This document shows positions 1 through 10,228 of a stretch of DNA of 64,000 nucleotides, in pieces. Each line of letters starts with the position of its first letter. Position 1 is the stretch's first letter. This DNA is from Gracilaria vermiculophylla (lineage: Eukaryota > Rhodophyta > Florideophyceae > Gracilariales > Gracilariaceae). Location: positions 187,530 to 251,529 of the forward strand of contig JAHNZQ020000227.1 of NCBI GenBank assembly GCA_019155205.2, in the 5' to 3' direction. The translations under genes and the position numbers were made by a program. The notes under the pieces were generated by a model. That model saw nothing but the letters and a program-made list of their open reading frames with translations, was not told where the DNA came from and searched no databases.

Positions 1-2603
1 CACAACTCGCGACCGTGCTGTCTGAAATAATTGCCCCTGCAGCGGAAAAGAAGTCCGGAAAGGAGATTATACCTCTGATCGATTGGCATAAACTCCAAGG
101 AACCATGGAGACACTGGTAGCTATTTTCGATCGGTACACTGAGCGTGAACGCAGCAATAAGTTGTTCACAGAGATTAAATTCTCTCTGACACACGTGCAG
201 GACAAAGTCAAAGCATTATTTTCTCTGTTTGTTACCATAATCTACGATGAGATTGACATGATGAAGCCCAGTGTGGTGCAGTGTGTTATGGAAAACGCTG
301 CATTACTTTGCAAGATGTTCTACTGCTTGTCATGGCAAGACTTCCCAGAATATTTTGAAGATAATATGAAAGACTTCATGACGAGTCTTCGCCAGCTTCT
401 GGTCTTTGACAGCGAGGTCGTCGACGCGATTGGTCACGATGAATACAGTCCAATTTGTCAGCTACAAGCTAGTACTCTTGAAGTCGTGAACTTGTATGCG
501 GAGAAGTTTGACGAGGACTTTCGGCCATACTTGAAGCAATTCCTTGAGGATGCGTGGTCTCTACTCAATCGTCGTGGAAGCAGTGTAAGGTACGACAAAG
601 TAGCCATCTATGGAATCAAATTCTTGACGGTCGTGGCTAGAGGCCCAGATCATCGACATTACGAAAATGAAAAAGCCCTTTCTGAAGTTTGCAAGAGTAT
701 TATAATTCCAAACATGCTTTTGAGAGCCGACGACATCGACCTTTTCGAGGACAATCCCACGGAGTATCTTCGGAGGGATATGGAAGGATCAGACGTAGGA
801 ACACGAAGACGTAGTGCCATGGAACTTGTCAAAGGTTTGTGCATATATTACCAAGCTGCAATTACCACCATACTATCTGGCTATGTGAAGGAAATGCTAT
901 CGAATGATAATGACTGGTATAACCACGACGCAGCTTTGTATATCGTGACCGCATTAGGGTGGAAAAGTGGAACTGCTACCGAAGGAGCTACAGAGACGTC
1001 TTCGCTAATCAATGTTATGGAGTTCTTCGACAATTTCGTGCTGCCTAAACTCGTGGAGAATGCGGAGAACCCGGAAGATCTAGAAACGCCCATTTTCACT
1101 GCGGACTTAATCAAATACGCGATGTCGTTCCGGAATCAAATATCGATAGAGGGATGCATGAAGGTTGCCGGTATTTGCGGAAAGCTTCTTTGCGCTGAAG
1201 AGCCGATCGTGCAGATTTATGCAGCGTCTTGCATCGAGCGAATCCTTGCCATGAAGAAAGCCGTGGGGCAAGAAACCGCAAACGGTGCGACTGGCGTTCC
1301 GTTGAAAAGAAAAATACCACGAATCGGAAGGGAGCAGATTAAAGCGATGCTCCCGACCTTTTTACCGACGGCGATAATAACAATGAAGGATGTAGAACAA
1401 GGAAATGAATATCTCATGCGTTTGGTTCTTCGATTTTGTTCCGTCGGCAAGGATCTAATGGCTCCGTTTATTGCAGACCTGTTACCGGTTTTAGTTGGGA
1501 TTCTGCAAGAAGTGACAGCGAACCCAAAGAATCCCCATTTCAATCACTATCTGTTCGAATCTATGGCTGCCTTGATTCGTTTTAATGCGAATCCATCGTC
1601 CGTGGATGGTTTTGAACGAGCGTTGATGGAACCTCTGTGCAGTATTCTCATAGGCGATGTAACTGAGTTTGGACCGTACGTATTTCAAATACTGAGCCAA
1701 CTGATGCTAGCTCATGATGGCAAGCTTCCGAATACATACGACAATCTGTTACCGCCACTGCTTGCGCCTCAGATGTGGGAGAGACGATCCTACATTCCGG
1801 GAATGACGCAATTCATTGACACGTACATTAGGACAGCGCCGAGTCGAGTGATGGAAGCGAAACAACTAGAACAAATATTAGGCATTGTACAGAAACTGTT
1901 GGCGTCTAAAGCAACGGACCATCATGCGTTGATGCTGCTAACAACGCTTTTCGAGGTGTACGATTTATCTGTGCTGACTCCATACGTGGTGAAAATCTTC
2001 AAACTGTTGATGTTCAGAGTGCACGCGGCCAAGACTGCCAAGCTAGTGAAGAACCTAATTTGTTGTCTATCAACGTTTGTTCTGCGGTTCGGGGTGGAGG
2101 CGATGAAACAAGCGTTCGACGGGGTGGATGCGAATGTGTTGCAGCAATTCCTGCAACAGATTTGGATCCCGGAAGTTGCGAAGATATGGAACCCGCATCA
2201 AAGAAGGCTGTGCGCCGTGGCACTGACGGAAGTAGCATGCGGGTCCGAGCTTTGCACTCGGGCGCCGTTCGTGGACTTGTGGCCGCGCATTGTTGAAGCG
2301 AACGTGGCTCTCGCTGAGGGAATCGTTTTGGATCAAGACGAGGGCGACGAAGATGATGATGATGAGAACGTGGGTGCGCTTGGGGTGGCTGAAATGTATT
2401 CTGCAGCTCACTACGAGCTGAAATGGGGGGTGTCTACGAAGCCCAAGCTGTCGCCCCTTGTGGCGGACAAAGAAGCGAAGAAAGTACTAGCGGCGAAAGT
2501 GAATGAATTTGTGGGCAAGTACAAGGAGGTATTCGGTGACATAGTGCAGAACCGTATGGAGGAGCGCGCAAAGCAAGCAATCATGTCGTACATGACTCAA
2601 TGA
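1..2603 (+). CDS. CSE1L: Exportin-2 (CSE1/CAS), 5'-partial
   Basis: C-terminal 866 or so residues of exportin-2, the karyopherin that returns importin-alpha from nucleus to cytoplasm with RanGTP. The frame is open from the window edge (a GTG at 15 is internal, not a start), so about 100 N-terminal residues including the importin-beta N-terminal domain lie upstream; family proteins are near 970 aa. The sequence is an alpha-helical HEAT solenoid without transmembrane segments. Family-like landmarks are the block around nt 1780-1840 (QMWERRSYIPGMTQF) and the C-terminal block around nt 2160-2260 (IWIPEVAKIW then RRLCAVALTE). An acidic loop (DEGDEDDDDEN) lies near nt 2335-2370, followed by a lysine-rich end. 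Identification rests on remembered family patterns; another importin-beta family member is the alternative. Confidence 0.85.
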   Translation, partial: QLATVLSEIIAPAAEKKSGKEIIPLIDWHKLQGTMETLVAIFDRYTERERSNKLFTEIKFSLTHVQDKVKALFSLFVTIIYDEIDMMKPSVVQCVMENAALLCKMFYCLSWQDFPEYFEDNMKDFMTSLRQLLVFDSEVVDAIGHDEYSPICQLQASTLEVVNLYAEKFDEDFRPYLKQFLEDAWSLLNRRGSSVRYDKVAIYGIKFLTVVARGPDHRHYENEKALSEVCKSIIIPNMLLRADDIDLFEDNPTEYLRRDMEGSDVGTRRRSAMELVKGLCIYYQAAITTILSGYVKEMLSNDNDWYNHDAALYIVTALGWKSGTATEGATETSSLINVMEFFDNFVLPKLVENAENPEDLETPIFTADLIKYAMSFRNQISIEGCMKVAGICGKLLCAEEPIVQIYAASCIERILAMKKAVGQETANGATGVPLKRKIPRIGREQIKAMLPTFLPTAIITMKDVEQGNEYLMRLVLRFCSVGKDLMAPFIADLLPVLVGILQEVTANPKNPHFNHYLFESMAALIRFNANPSSVDGFERALMEPLCSILIGDVTEFGPYVFQILSQLMLAHDGKLPNTYDNLLPPLLAPQMWERRSYIPGMTQFIDTYIRTAPSRVMEAKQLEQILGIVQKLLASKATDHHALMLLTTLFEVYDLSVLTPYVVKIFKLLMFRVHAAKTAKLVKNLICCLSTFVLRFGVEAMKQAFDGVDANVLQQFLQQIWIPEVAKIWNPHQRRLCAVALTEVACGSELCTRAPFVDLWPRIVEANVALAEGIVLDQDEGDEDDDDENVGALGVAEMYSAAHYELKWGVSTKPKLSPLVADKEAKKVLAAKVNEFVGKYKEVFGDIVQNRMEERAKQAIMSYMTQ

Positions 2604-2978
2604 AGCAAGTGATGGCTGTACTGGGTTTGGCAGGTGTCTTTTGTGGATTGGGGAATGAGGTAACGAATGCATCTGGCACGCTGTAGACCCTACAGTGTAG
2701 GGCAGGCGATGACGGAGGTTATTACGTGAAATGATGTACATGTGATGTTCGTTTTGATGGCGTAAAGGAGCATTGGTGGAAAAGCATGTGCGCTGTGACT
2801 CAGAAGTGGAGGACGCAAGCGCAGTGGCAGAGGGGTCCATCGCGTGGAAAAGATCATGGGCGATGAGACGCGTTGTCAATCATAGGATGGAGGGCGCTGC
2901 TGGCGCAGACGCAGCTACACACGCTGGTTTCGACCATGCGGCGGTTCACAGCTGAAGCGTAGACAACTAGAGGGTCGC

Positions 2979-3009
<31 letters not shown>

Positions 3010-3608
3010 GACGTCGGGGGAGGACGGCATGGACCGGCGCAGAGCGCGCCGGTGCGCAGGGCGCGCTGGTGCGTTGAGCAGCCTTGTAGCGAAGGGTAGA
3101 TGCGTCAGCACGTTGTGCCGGGCACGTGATGGCGCATGCGCGCCGCACAACGAGCGAGCCACGTACGGTGCGAAATTTACAAACAGCACGACCACAGCAG
3201 CGCGGAGCAGCCGCGCGCATGGCGCCGCCGCTTCGGCGGCCAACCATTTGCAAAGCGCCGGACTGCCTCCGGTCAATTCTTTCCGCATGGCAGCTGCACC
3301 TGTGCGTGGAATGCGCCCTCGGCGCGTGCCCCGCCGCGCGCGCGCTCGCGACCGCACTGTCCATGCCGCCGAGGCGCCGCACCCGAGTGCCGCGTCCGCA
3401 CCTGCCTTTATCTACGGCCGCCAGCTTTCCCGCACTGATCGTAGTACAACATCACCCCGTTGCCTTGTTCCCCTCTGTCAATTTGCCTGCGCCGTTTCTC
3501 GGGCCCTTTTCGTGCGGCTGGCATGCGCATCACATCGCCCATTGCATTCCGTGCCCTCAGTCTGCTTTAGCATCGGCGGCCACTCGTCTGCCTGCGCTCT
3601 ACGCCGCC
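2604..3608. other. Intergenic spacer with GC-rich 5' island
   Basis: About 1 kb between the exportin-2 stop and the preferred start of the RING-LON gene. The first 370 bases have average composition and no convincing coding frame. From about 3030 the composition turns GC-rich and several frames are open at once, which is what high GC does to stop codons. This is the likely promoter and 5' leader of the RING-LON gene. A GA dinucleotide repeat lies inside it. Confidence 0.5.
2979..3009. repeat. (GA)n microsatellite
   Basis: Eleven uninterrupted GA units (2979-3000) followed by an imperfect GA/GGGA tail. It is noncoding and sits upstream of the RING-LON gene. Confidence 0.9.
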
Positions 3609-4901
3609 ATGCCGCCAGCAGCCAAGTCGAACGGCGACACAACTGGATGCGTCTGCATCGGCGCCTGCGTCGGCTTCGACTGCGTCAAGCAGAGGTGCAC
3701 TGCCTTGCTCACTTTGGGAAGGGCAGCGGAAGCGCTATCACTGGTCGAGAAGGCCATACAGGACGCCGCCGACGATGAGCGCCTTCGAGAAGATTTACGC
3801 ACTGTCTCCAGCATAATAAAGTCCACTGAACGCCGCAACCGCCCGTACGACCTCATCTCAAGCAGCACAGTACGCGAAACACCGCCTCACGGCCGTCCGC
3901 ATGACGCTGATGAGGCCCCCGCCTGCAGGGCCTCCAAGCGCTTCCGAGTCGACCGCGACGACTTCTTCATCGGCCTGGCCGACCATCTTGACTGCATCAT
4001 ATGCTCCAAACTGCTGTTTGAGCCGGTCACCACCGCGTGCGGCCACACGTTCTGCCGCACCTGTCTGTCTCGCGCCGTTGACGTTTCGGACTCCTGCCCG
4101 ATGTGCCGCCAAATTCTGCACCTGGAGGACCCCTCGCAAATGCCAATTACCAATGTTCTTCGCACGGCCATCATGCACTGCTTTCCAGAGGAGTACGAGA
4201 TCCGGCGCAAGGAGGCCGAAGCGGACACCCCGTCCGCGGAAAACGCCTTGAACCGCCTGCCACTCTTCCCCCTCAACGCCGTTGTGTTTCCCATGCAGCG
4301 CTTTCCCATGCACATTTTTGAAGCGCGCTATCAATTGATGTTGCGACGCATTATGCAGGGCAGCCGAAAGTTCGGGCTGGTGGCACTAAAAAGGGGGTCT
4401 GACGGCGGCTCCGATCTCAACGACATTGGCTGTGTGTTGGAAGTCACCAAGGTAGAGAGGTTTCCAGATGGGCGCTCTCTCATTCAAACAGTAGCTAGAG
4501 AACGATTCAAACTGAAAGGGCGCATCGAAGTGGATGGGTACTTCGTCGGAAGAACAGAGGTGTACGAGGACACCGAGCAAACAGACAGCGACGAAATTCG
4601 GAAAGTAGAAAACAGGGTGCGAGACATTCTCAGCAGTCTTCTGCAACGGGGCGCCCGCCTGCCGCCCATCAGACACGCCCTGCAACGGGCTGGTCAGGTT
4701 CCCACCGAAGTTCAGGGCGCTGCGGCGCTGGGAATGTGGTTGGCGGGAATGTTGGTGTCCGACCTCAATGAGAGGCAACACTTTCTCGAGCTCAACAACT
4801 CCAAGACGAGACTGCTGGAAATGGAGAAGATCGTGCTTCGTTTCAGAGACTCGCTGTTGGGACCGACGGGACTGGAGAGTCGTGAATGCTGTATACAATA
4901 G
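3609..4901 (+). CDS. RING finger and LON-substrate-binding-domain protein (LONRF-like E3 ligase)
   Basis: Predicted ubiquitin ligase of 430 aa. A helical TPR-like stretch (residues 33-72) is followed by a C3HC4 RING (C129, C132, C144, H146, C149, C152, C163, C166) and then a LON N-terminal substrate-binding domain starting at LPLFPLNAVVFP (residue 217) and running to about residue 415. This is the order seen in animal LONRF proteins and plant RING-LON proteins. The RING should bind an E2 and the LON domain should choose substrate; the substrate is unknown. The frame is open upstream to 3126 with in-frame Mets at 3126 and 3363, but that part is low-complexity Arg/Pro/Ala, so I start at the ATG at 3609, just before the conserved part. 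Start choice is uncertain; the domains are clear. Confidence 0.85.
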   Translation: MPPAAKSNGDTTGCVCIGACVGFDCVKQRCTALLTLGRAAEALSLVEKAIQDAADDERLREDLRTVSSIIKSTERRNRPYDLISSSTVRETPPHGRPHDADEAPACRASKRFRVDRDDFFIGLADHLDCIICSKLLFEPVTTACGHTFCRTCLSRAVDVSDSCPMCRQILHLEDPSQMPITNVLRTAIMHCFPEEYEIRRKEAEADTPSAENALNRLPLFPLNAVVFPMQRFPMHIFEARYQLMLRRIMQGSRKFGLVALKRGSDGGSDLNDIGCVLEVTKVERFPDGRSLIQTVARERFKLKGRIEVDGYFVGRTEVYEDTEQTDSDEIRKVENRVRDILSSLLQRGARLPPIRHALQRAGQVPTEVQGAAALGMWLAGMLVSDLNERQHFLELNNSKTRLLEMEKIVLRFRDSLLGPTGLESRECCIQ

Positions 4902-6152
4902 TGTTTCCCTTTTCGTCTACACGCCGTGAGCTGCGCAACACTGCGTCAGAGAAACTGATAATGACTCCGCACGGCATTCCGCACAACTTGGTCTCACAGA
5001 AATGCTTGTTTTGATGCGGACCAAACTTGGAGACTAAGATGTAGCCTAACTGCGAGTGGCACCCTGGATGGGTTTTTCATCATGAAAGGGCGACCTCATG
5101 TTGAATGAAGACCACAAGTTCTTCTGCGAAATCATGTTTTTTTTTTAGTTTTAATTATTGTATTGCTTCCGAAAAAGGTCTGTCTACATGTTAATGGGTT
5201 GCTGAGTGTTATTTTATGCTATCTTAGAAATGCCCACTTCATCGATCCGAAGAACGCGAAACGGCTGATTCTCGCCCCTCAAGATATGAGCAAGGAAGAC
5301 ACTTGCCAAAGGGGGCAGCATGCCTGTCAGCTTTGGAGTGTTTATTATTCCTCAACATTACATTTTTATCACACTTTCTCAGGCTGTGTGAGCACCCATT
5401 CCTGATGCAGCTAGTCCAACGAGCATAATGTGGGCCCATGCCATGCCCGTTAGGCTACTAGTTCATGATTGTGGCTTTGACGTCCAGGCGGCCTTTTGCA
5501 GGGCCGTGTTGCAAAGTCTAAAAATCTCTCTCTCTTCATCTTGCTTGTCCTCTGTAGACTCTGGTCCACAACACAGCTTCACGGAATAGCAATTTGAAGC
5601 ATGAGAAACCAACCTTTTCGAAGAAGCGACCATCGACGGCAAAAAAGCCAAGCAGACTTTTACAGGGCCCTATGGCAAAGTCTGAAACTCTCTCTCTTTC
5701 TCCGACTTGCTGTCATTTGAAAGTTAACGAAAGGCTTGCACACTTTTTCGCATGGCCCATGTCGGCACCGTCGTGAGGCGTTTTATTGCGTAAAACAGAA
5801 AAGTGGGCGGACGGATTACGCCAGTGGCATGGCTCTGTGCGGCATACGATTCGCGGTAGCTCGAACAGACACGAAAGCATGTTCGGCGCAAAGGCGGCCT
5901 TTTCGGTACATGGAAGCCGTTAAACAGTGTTGCTTGAGTCCGTACACTGCCCCAGTTGTCCATCAAGTGGCTGCGCTTTAAGAAATGAGTATGCAAAAGC
6001 TGTGTACATGACGCAAGCCTCTTACGTCCGGGCGGCGGTCAACATGTGTTCAGAAACGAGAACCTGACAGGTGTGCGGTTTGATGTGCGGTTTGCAATGA
6101 GTTTCGTTGCCATCAGCTGAAGTGCTTGCCGTGACTAGGCGAAGATACTCAC
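4902..6152. other. Intergenic region without a supported gene
   Basis: About 1.25 kb between two plus-strand genes. Only short unrelated open frames are present. It contains a degenerate direct duplication: CAGGGCC...GCAAAGTCT followed by a TC-rich run at about 5498-5545 and again at about 5663-5705. The string GGCGGCCTTTT recurs near 5487 and 5894. No tRNA-like box B was seen. The last part is presumably the promoter of the K+ channel gene. Confidence 0.5.
5490..5715. repeat. Degenerate direct repeat pair, about 165 bp apart
   Basis: Two roughly 55-base segments (near 5493-5550 and 5655-5713) share CAGGGCC, GCAAAGTCT, a CTCTCTCT run and CTTGCTGTC/CTTGCTTGTC in the same order. They look like an old local duplication in noncoding DNA. 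Confidence 0.45.
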
Positions 6153-7220
6153 ATGGACCAACTCTCAGAAAGCACTCCGTTACTGACTCGGTCTGTTGGA
6201 CAAGTGGTGCAAAGTGCGTTGCGCTCTGCGTGGAACTTGACCAAGTGGCGGTCAGGAAGGTACAAAACACTATTTCGGACGTGGCGACGGTTGGAGGAAG
6301 GCGAGCAGAAAGAAGACATTGAGGACGTGCTTCGCGACATCGAGAAAGATGAGCACTTGAGCGCGAAAATGGTAGCGCTGGCGGTGACGGCAATTGTGCT
6401 TCATCTGGGCAGCGGCGTTCTGGCGCTGCACTGGCTGGAGGGGTGGAGTGTGTCCGACTCGGCGTACTTTTGCGTGGTGACGACGACGACGGTGGGATAC
6501 GGCGATATCACGCCACATCGGGCGGCTTCAAAGCTGTTTGTGGTGTACTACTCTTTGGTGTCGATCGCAATCATCTCGCTGCTGCTGACGTACGTGGTGG
6601 GCACGCTCGTGGACCGGCAGGAGGAGTCGCTACTCCGGGCGCTCGGCGAGGACGACAGCGAGGACTGGATGGAGAGGGGCAGTCTGCTGGGGACGATGGA
6701 GCGCGACGAGCTGCTGCTGTCGTTTGTGTGGGTGCTGCTGATCACGGCGACCGGGGTGGCGGTGTTCATGAGACTGGAGGGGCTTTCGCTGCTGAACGCG
6801 GTGTACGTGACGATCATCTCGACGTCGACGGTGGGGTTTGGGGACTTTGAGCCGCAGCGAAAGGCGACAAAGCTGATCATGACGGTTTGGCTGTGCGTGT
6901 CGACGGTGAGCATGGCCAAGCTTGTGGGGGACATCGCGCACTCGTTTGCGGTGGTGAAGCAACGGGCGGCGACGCGCAGACTGCTGGGCGCCACGCTGAA
7001 CGCCAACAGCCTCGTGTACATGGACCGCGATCTGGACCGGCGCGTGGACAAGGCAGAGTTCCTGGTGGCGATGCTGACGCGGAGCGGGCGGGTGGGGGAG
7101 CAGGAGATGAGCAGGCTGGTGGCCATGTTTGACCAACTGGACGTGAACCATGACGGAGTGATTACGGAAGAAGACTGCGAGCCAGGCGTGCGGCCGGGGC
7201 CTTCAACGCTGCTGGGGTAG
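6153..7220 (+). CDS. Two-pore-domain K+ channel with EF hands (TPK-like), copy 1
   Basis: Membrane protein of 355 aa with the tandem-pore layout of plant TPK/KCO channels: TM-pore-TM twice, then a cytosolic Ca2+-binding tail. Selectivity filters are TVGYGD (113-118) and TVGFGD (226-231). Hydrophobic segments lie near residues 73-93, 126-150, 187-206 and 240-262. Two 12-residue EF loops follow: 291-302 (D291, D293, D295, E302) and 330-341 (D330, N332, D334, D341). Plant members are tonoplast K+ channels opened by Ca2+; the cellular site here is unknown. I see no clear 14-3-3 motif at the N terminus. The start ATG at 6153 is the first in frame and precedes all domains. A closely similar paralogue follows on the same strand. 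Confidence 0.9.
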   Translation: MDQLSESTPLLTRSVGQVVQSALRSAWNLTKWRSGRYKTLFRTWRRLEEGEQKEDIEDVLRDIEKDEHLSAKMVALAVTAIVLHLGSGVLALHWLEGWSVSDSAYFCVVTTTTVGYGDITPHRAASKLFVVYYSLVSIAIISLLLTYVVGTLVDRQEESLLRALGEDDSEDWMERGSLLGTMERDELLLSFVWVLLITATGVAVFMRLEGLSLLNAVYVTIISTSTVGFGDFEPQRKATKLIMTVWLCVSTVSMAKLVGDIAHSFAVVKQRAATRRLLGATLNANSLVYMDRDLDRRVDKAEFLVAMLTRSGRVGEQEMSRLVAMFDQLDVNHDGVITEEDCEPGVRPGPSTLLG

Positions 7221-7879
7221 CGTGCGGTCGCAGAGCAGAGGGCGGTGGCAGAAGTGGGAGGTTTTGTTCAGATGGGGGTGGGCCAGTTTGGCGCCGCTTT
7301 GAACGGGCGCCGTCTCAGATTAGGTAGGCGGGCGGACGACGCGAGTAAACAGCACGGCTTCCGATGCGCAGCGTGGCACGGCGGGGATGCGGAGCGAGGC
7401 GGTGAGACGGGGGAAGGGACCGTACGAAGGACGACGAGTTGCGGGGCGCGCGCGGCGGACGCGACGCTGACGAGCGATGACGGGGCGGAGTCGGAGCGCG
7501 GGCAGCCGGCGCGCCGTGCGCGGCACGAAATGTAAGTTGCAAGCGCGCGGCGGCGGCAGTAAGCGCGGGCGAAGACCAAACGCGTGAAACCGTAAGAGGG
7601 GCGCGCGCAGCAGCGGCGCGCGGCGGCACCGCCGCCTGACGCCGCCGCCGCGCGCGCAAAACGCGCCGCGCTGCGTGTGCGCGCGCCGCCGCCAACGCGC
7701 GCGCGCGCGCGCGCGACCGCCAAAAAGGGCCGCCGCCGCCGCGGCCCGATTGGGCGCGCCGCATGCGCGCGCGCGGTGCGTACGTGAGCGCGCCGGCGGC
7801 AGCGGCGGCGCGCGCGCGCGCGGGCGGCGCGCATCGCGCCTCCACCTGCCCGCTCGCGCGCGCCTGCCGCCCGACGACG
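7221..7879. promoter_or_regulatory. Very GC-rich spacer and probable promoter of K+ channel copy 2
   Basis: Starts the GC-rich block. It contains runs of alternating CG (for example near 7698-7716). Long frames are open on both strands only because TA-containing stops are rare. I see no protein signal before the ATG at 7880. Confidence 0.45.
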
Positions 7880-7985
7880 ATGGACGGTGGCGGAGAGGGC
7901 GAGCCGCTCATGGCGTCGGCCTCCAAGCGCTTCCTGCAGCGCGTCAAGTCGCGGCGCTACGAGGCGTACGACCGTCTGTCGCGCC

Positions 7986-8016
<31 letters not shown>

Positions 8017-8926
8017 GCCGCGCGGCGAGGCCATCGACGACGTGCTGCGCGACTTCGAGGCGTCGGAGCGGCTCAACGGGCGCGTGTTCGTCGGGTCGCT
8101 GGTGGCCATCGTGCTGCACATCGCGCTCGGCATCGTCGTGCTGCGCTCCCTGGAGGGCTGGTCCTTGTTCGACGCCGCGTACTTCTGCGTGGTCACGACC
8201 ACGACGGTGGGCTACGGCGACATCACGCCCGCTCGCAACGTGTCCAAGCTGTTTGTCATCTACTACGTGCTGGCGTCCATCGCGCTCATCTCCACCATGC
8301 TGGCGTTCGTCGTGGGCACGCTCATCGACCGCCAGGAGGAGCTGTTGCTGCGCGCGCTCGGCGCGGACGACGACGAGCGCGACGGCGAGCACTCGGCGCG
8401 CGCGCTCGTGCCGTACAGCAGTGGGCTGGACAAGGGCGACGTGCACGAGCTGCTGGTGTCGCTGCTGTGGCTGCTGGCCATTCTGTCGGTGGGCGTCGTG
8501 GTGTTCTGCCGCCTGGAGAAGCTGTCGCTGCTCAACGCCATGTACGTGACGGTGATCTCGGCGTCGACGGTGGGGTTCGGCGACCTGCAGCCGACGCGCA
8601 ACGCGTCCAAGCTCATCATGACCGTGTGGCTGTGCTTCGCCACTATCTACGCGGCCAAGGTGGTGAGCGAGGTGGCGAGCGTGTTCGCCAAGTTCAAGCA
8701 GAAGTCGGCCACGCGCCGGCTGCTGGGCGCCACGATGGACAAGACCACGCTGATGCGCATGGACATGGACAACGACCGGCGCGTGGACAAGGCGGAGTTC
8801 CTGGCGCAGATGCTCATCCGCAGCGGCAAGGTGAGCGACGACGACGTGCAGCCGCTGCTGCTGCGCTTCGCGGAGCTGGACCGCGACGACAGCGGCTTCA
8901 TCACCATGGACGAGGTGGAGGCGTAG
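7880..8926 (+). CDS. Two-pore-domain K+ channel with EF hands (TPK-like), copy 2
   Basis: Protein of 348 aa, a tandem paralogue of the gene ending at 7220. Filters are TVGYGD (109-114) and TVGFGD (230-235). EF loops are 295-306 (D295, D297, D299, E306) and 334-345 (D334, D336, S338, E345). The linker after pore 2 is nearly identical to copy 1 (ATRRLLGAT, then DRRVDKAEF). A run of nine glycines (residues 37-45) comes from a GGC repeat. The frame is open upstream to 7763 but that part is Ala/Arg low complexity, so the ATG at 7880 is chosen; it aligns with the copy 1 N terminus (RY..., then DDVLRD). Third codon positions are almost all G or C, much more than in copy 1. Confidence 0.9.
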
Positions 8927-9070
8927 GCGACGAGGCGTGGGCGAGGAGGCGTAGGCGAGGAGGCGTGGGCGAGGAGGCGTAGGCGTAGGCGTAGGCGTAG
9001 ACGTCGGCGTAGGCGGAGGCGCAGACGGAGGCGGAGGCGGCGGCTTAGGCGGAGGCGTAGGCGTAGGAGC
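8922..9070. repeat. GGCGTA/GGCGAG hexamer minisatellite
   Basis: Tandem array of six-base variants (GGCGTA, GGCGAG, GGCGGA, GGCGTG) beginning at the stop codon of K+ channel copy 2 and covering its likely 3' UTR. The remaining spacer to 9325 is GC-rich with no gene. Confidence 0.8.
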
Positions 9071-9325
9071 GGCGCGCGCGCGGGCTGCTGCGCCGCCTTC
9101 GGAGGCGCAGCACGACGGCAGCAGTGGCGCGGCGGCGCGGCAGGCGCAGGCGTCGGGGCGTCGGGCGTCGGGCGCGGCGTCGGCGCGGCGGCGCGCACGT
9201 GTAACCGCGCGCGCAACCCAAAGTAAGTAAAAGCGCTGTCCGACGCGCTGCGCGCCGTCGGCCGCGCGCTTACGCGCCACTGTCACCCGCGCAGTGCCGC
9301 CGCTTGCGCCTTTGGTCGCCGCGCC

Positions 9326-10059
9326 ATGAACTTTTCGTCCGTCTCGCCCGACGCGCTCGACGCCGCTGCCGCCGCCGCCGCCGCAGCCGCCGTCACGCCG
9401 CCCACCAGCCCGCTGCCGCCCGCGCCCGCCGCGCCCCCTCCCCCGCCGCCGCCGCCGCCGCCCGCCGCCCGCCGCGATGACCAACCCGAGCGCATCCACT
9501 ACACCAACGAGGTACGTATCGCCGCCGTCACCGCTCCCGCCTCCGCGCCGCCGCCGGCCGCCCCCACCGCTCCTCCCGCCGCCGCCCGCGCTCACCGCCG
9601 CCCCCCCCTGCGCCCCAGTTCCATGTGTACCAGAAGCCCAGGACAAACGGCAACGGCATGACCAAGCGCGCCCGCTGCAACCACTGCAACGGCGACTGGG
9701 CGTAAGTTACACCCTCCCCCGTCCACGCTCCGCGCTCCGCGCTCCGCGCCGCGTGCCGCGCCCGCTGACGCGCCCGCGCCCCCTCCCCCACGCGCAGCTA
9801 CAACGAGACGCGGCTCAAGCACCACATCACCGACCCGTACCGCGGCTGCCGCCGCGTGCCGCCCGACGTGCGCGAGCGCATCCGCGCCGCAGACGCGCAC
9901 AACACGGTGACGGCCAGCGCGGCGGCGGCCATCGCGTCGTCCACCGCCGCCGCCGCCGCCGCCGCCGCCGTGCACACGCCGGTGCTGGGCGCGCACATCT
10001 CGCCGCACCAGCCGCTGCTGCCGACCAAGCGCAAGCGCGAGGCCACGCTGGCGTCGCTT

Positions 10060-10105
<46 letters not shown>

Positions 10106-10197
10106 TGCGCCGCCCCGTCGTCGCCATGGCGTCCGACCCCGCGCTCAACGCGCAGCTGTGCGCCGCCGGCCACAACGACGTGCACTCGGCCGCCGCT

Positions 10198-10228
<31 letters not shown>

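Noticed and set aside
3029..3778. 249-codon frame overlapping the RING-LON gene start
   Set aside because: It is Arg/Ala-rich and out of frame with the RING domain, so it is a shadow of the GC-rich leader.
7268..9646. A 792-codon minus-strand frame opposite the second K+ channel
   Set aside because: It is Arg/Ala/Gly-rich, antisense to a clear channel gene, and open only because stop codons are rare in very GC-rich DNA.
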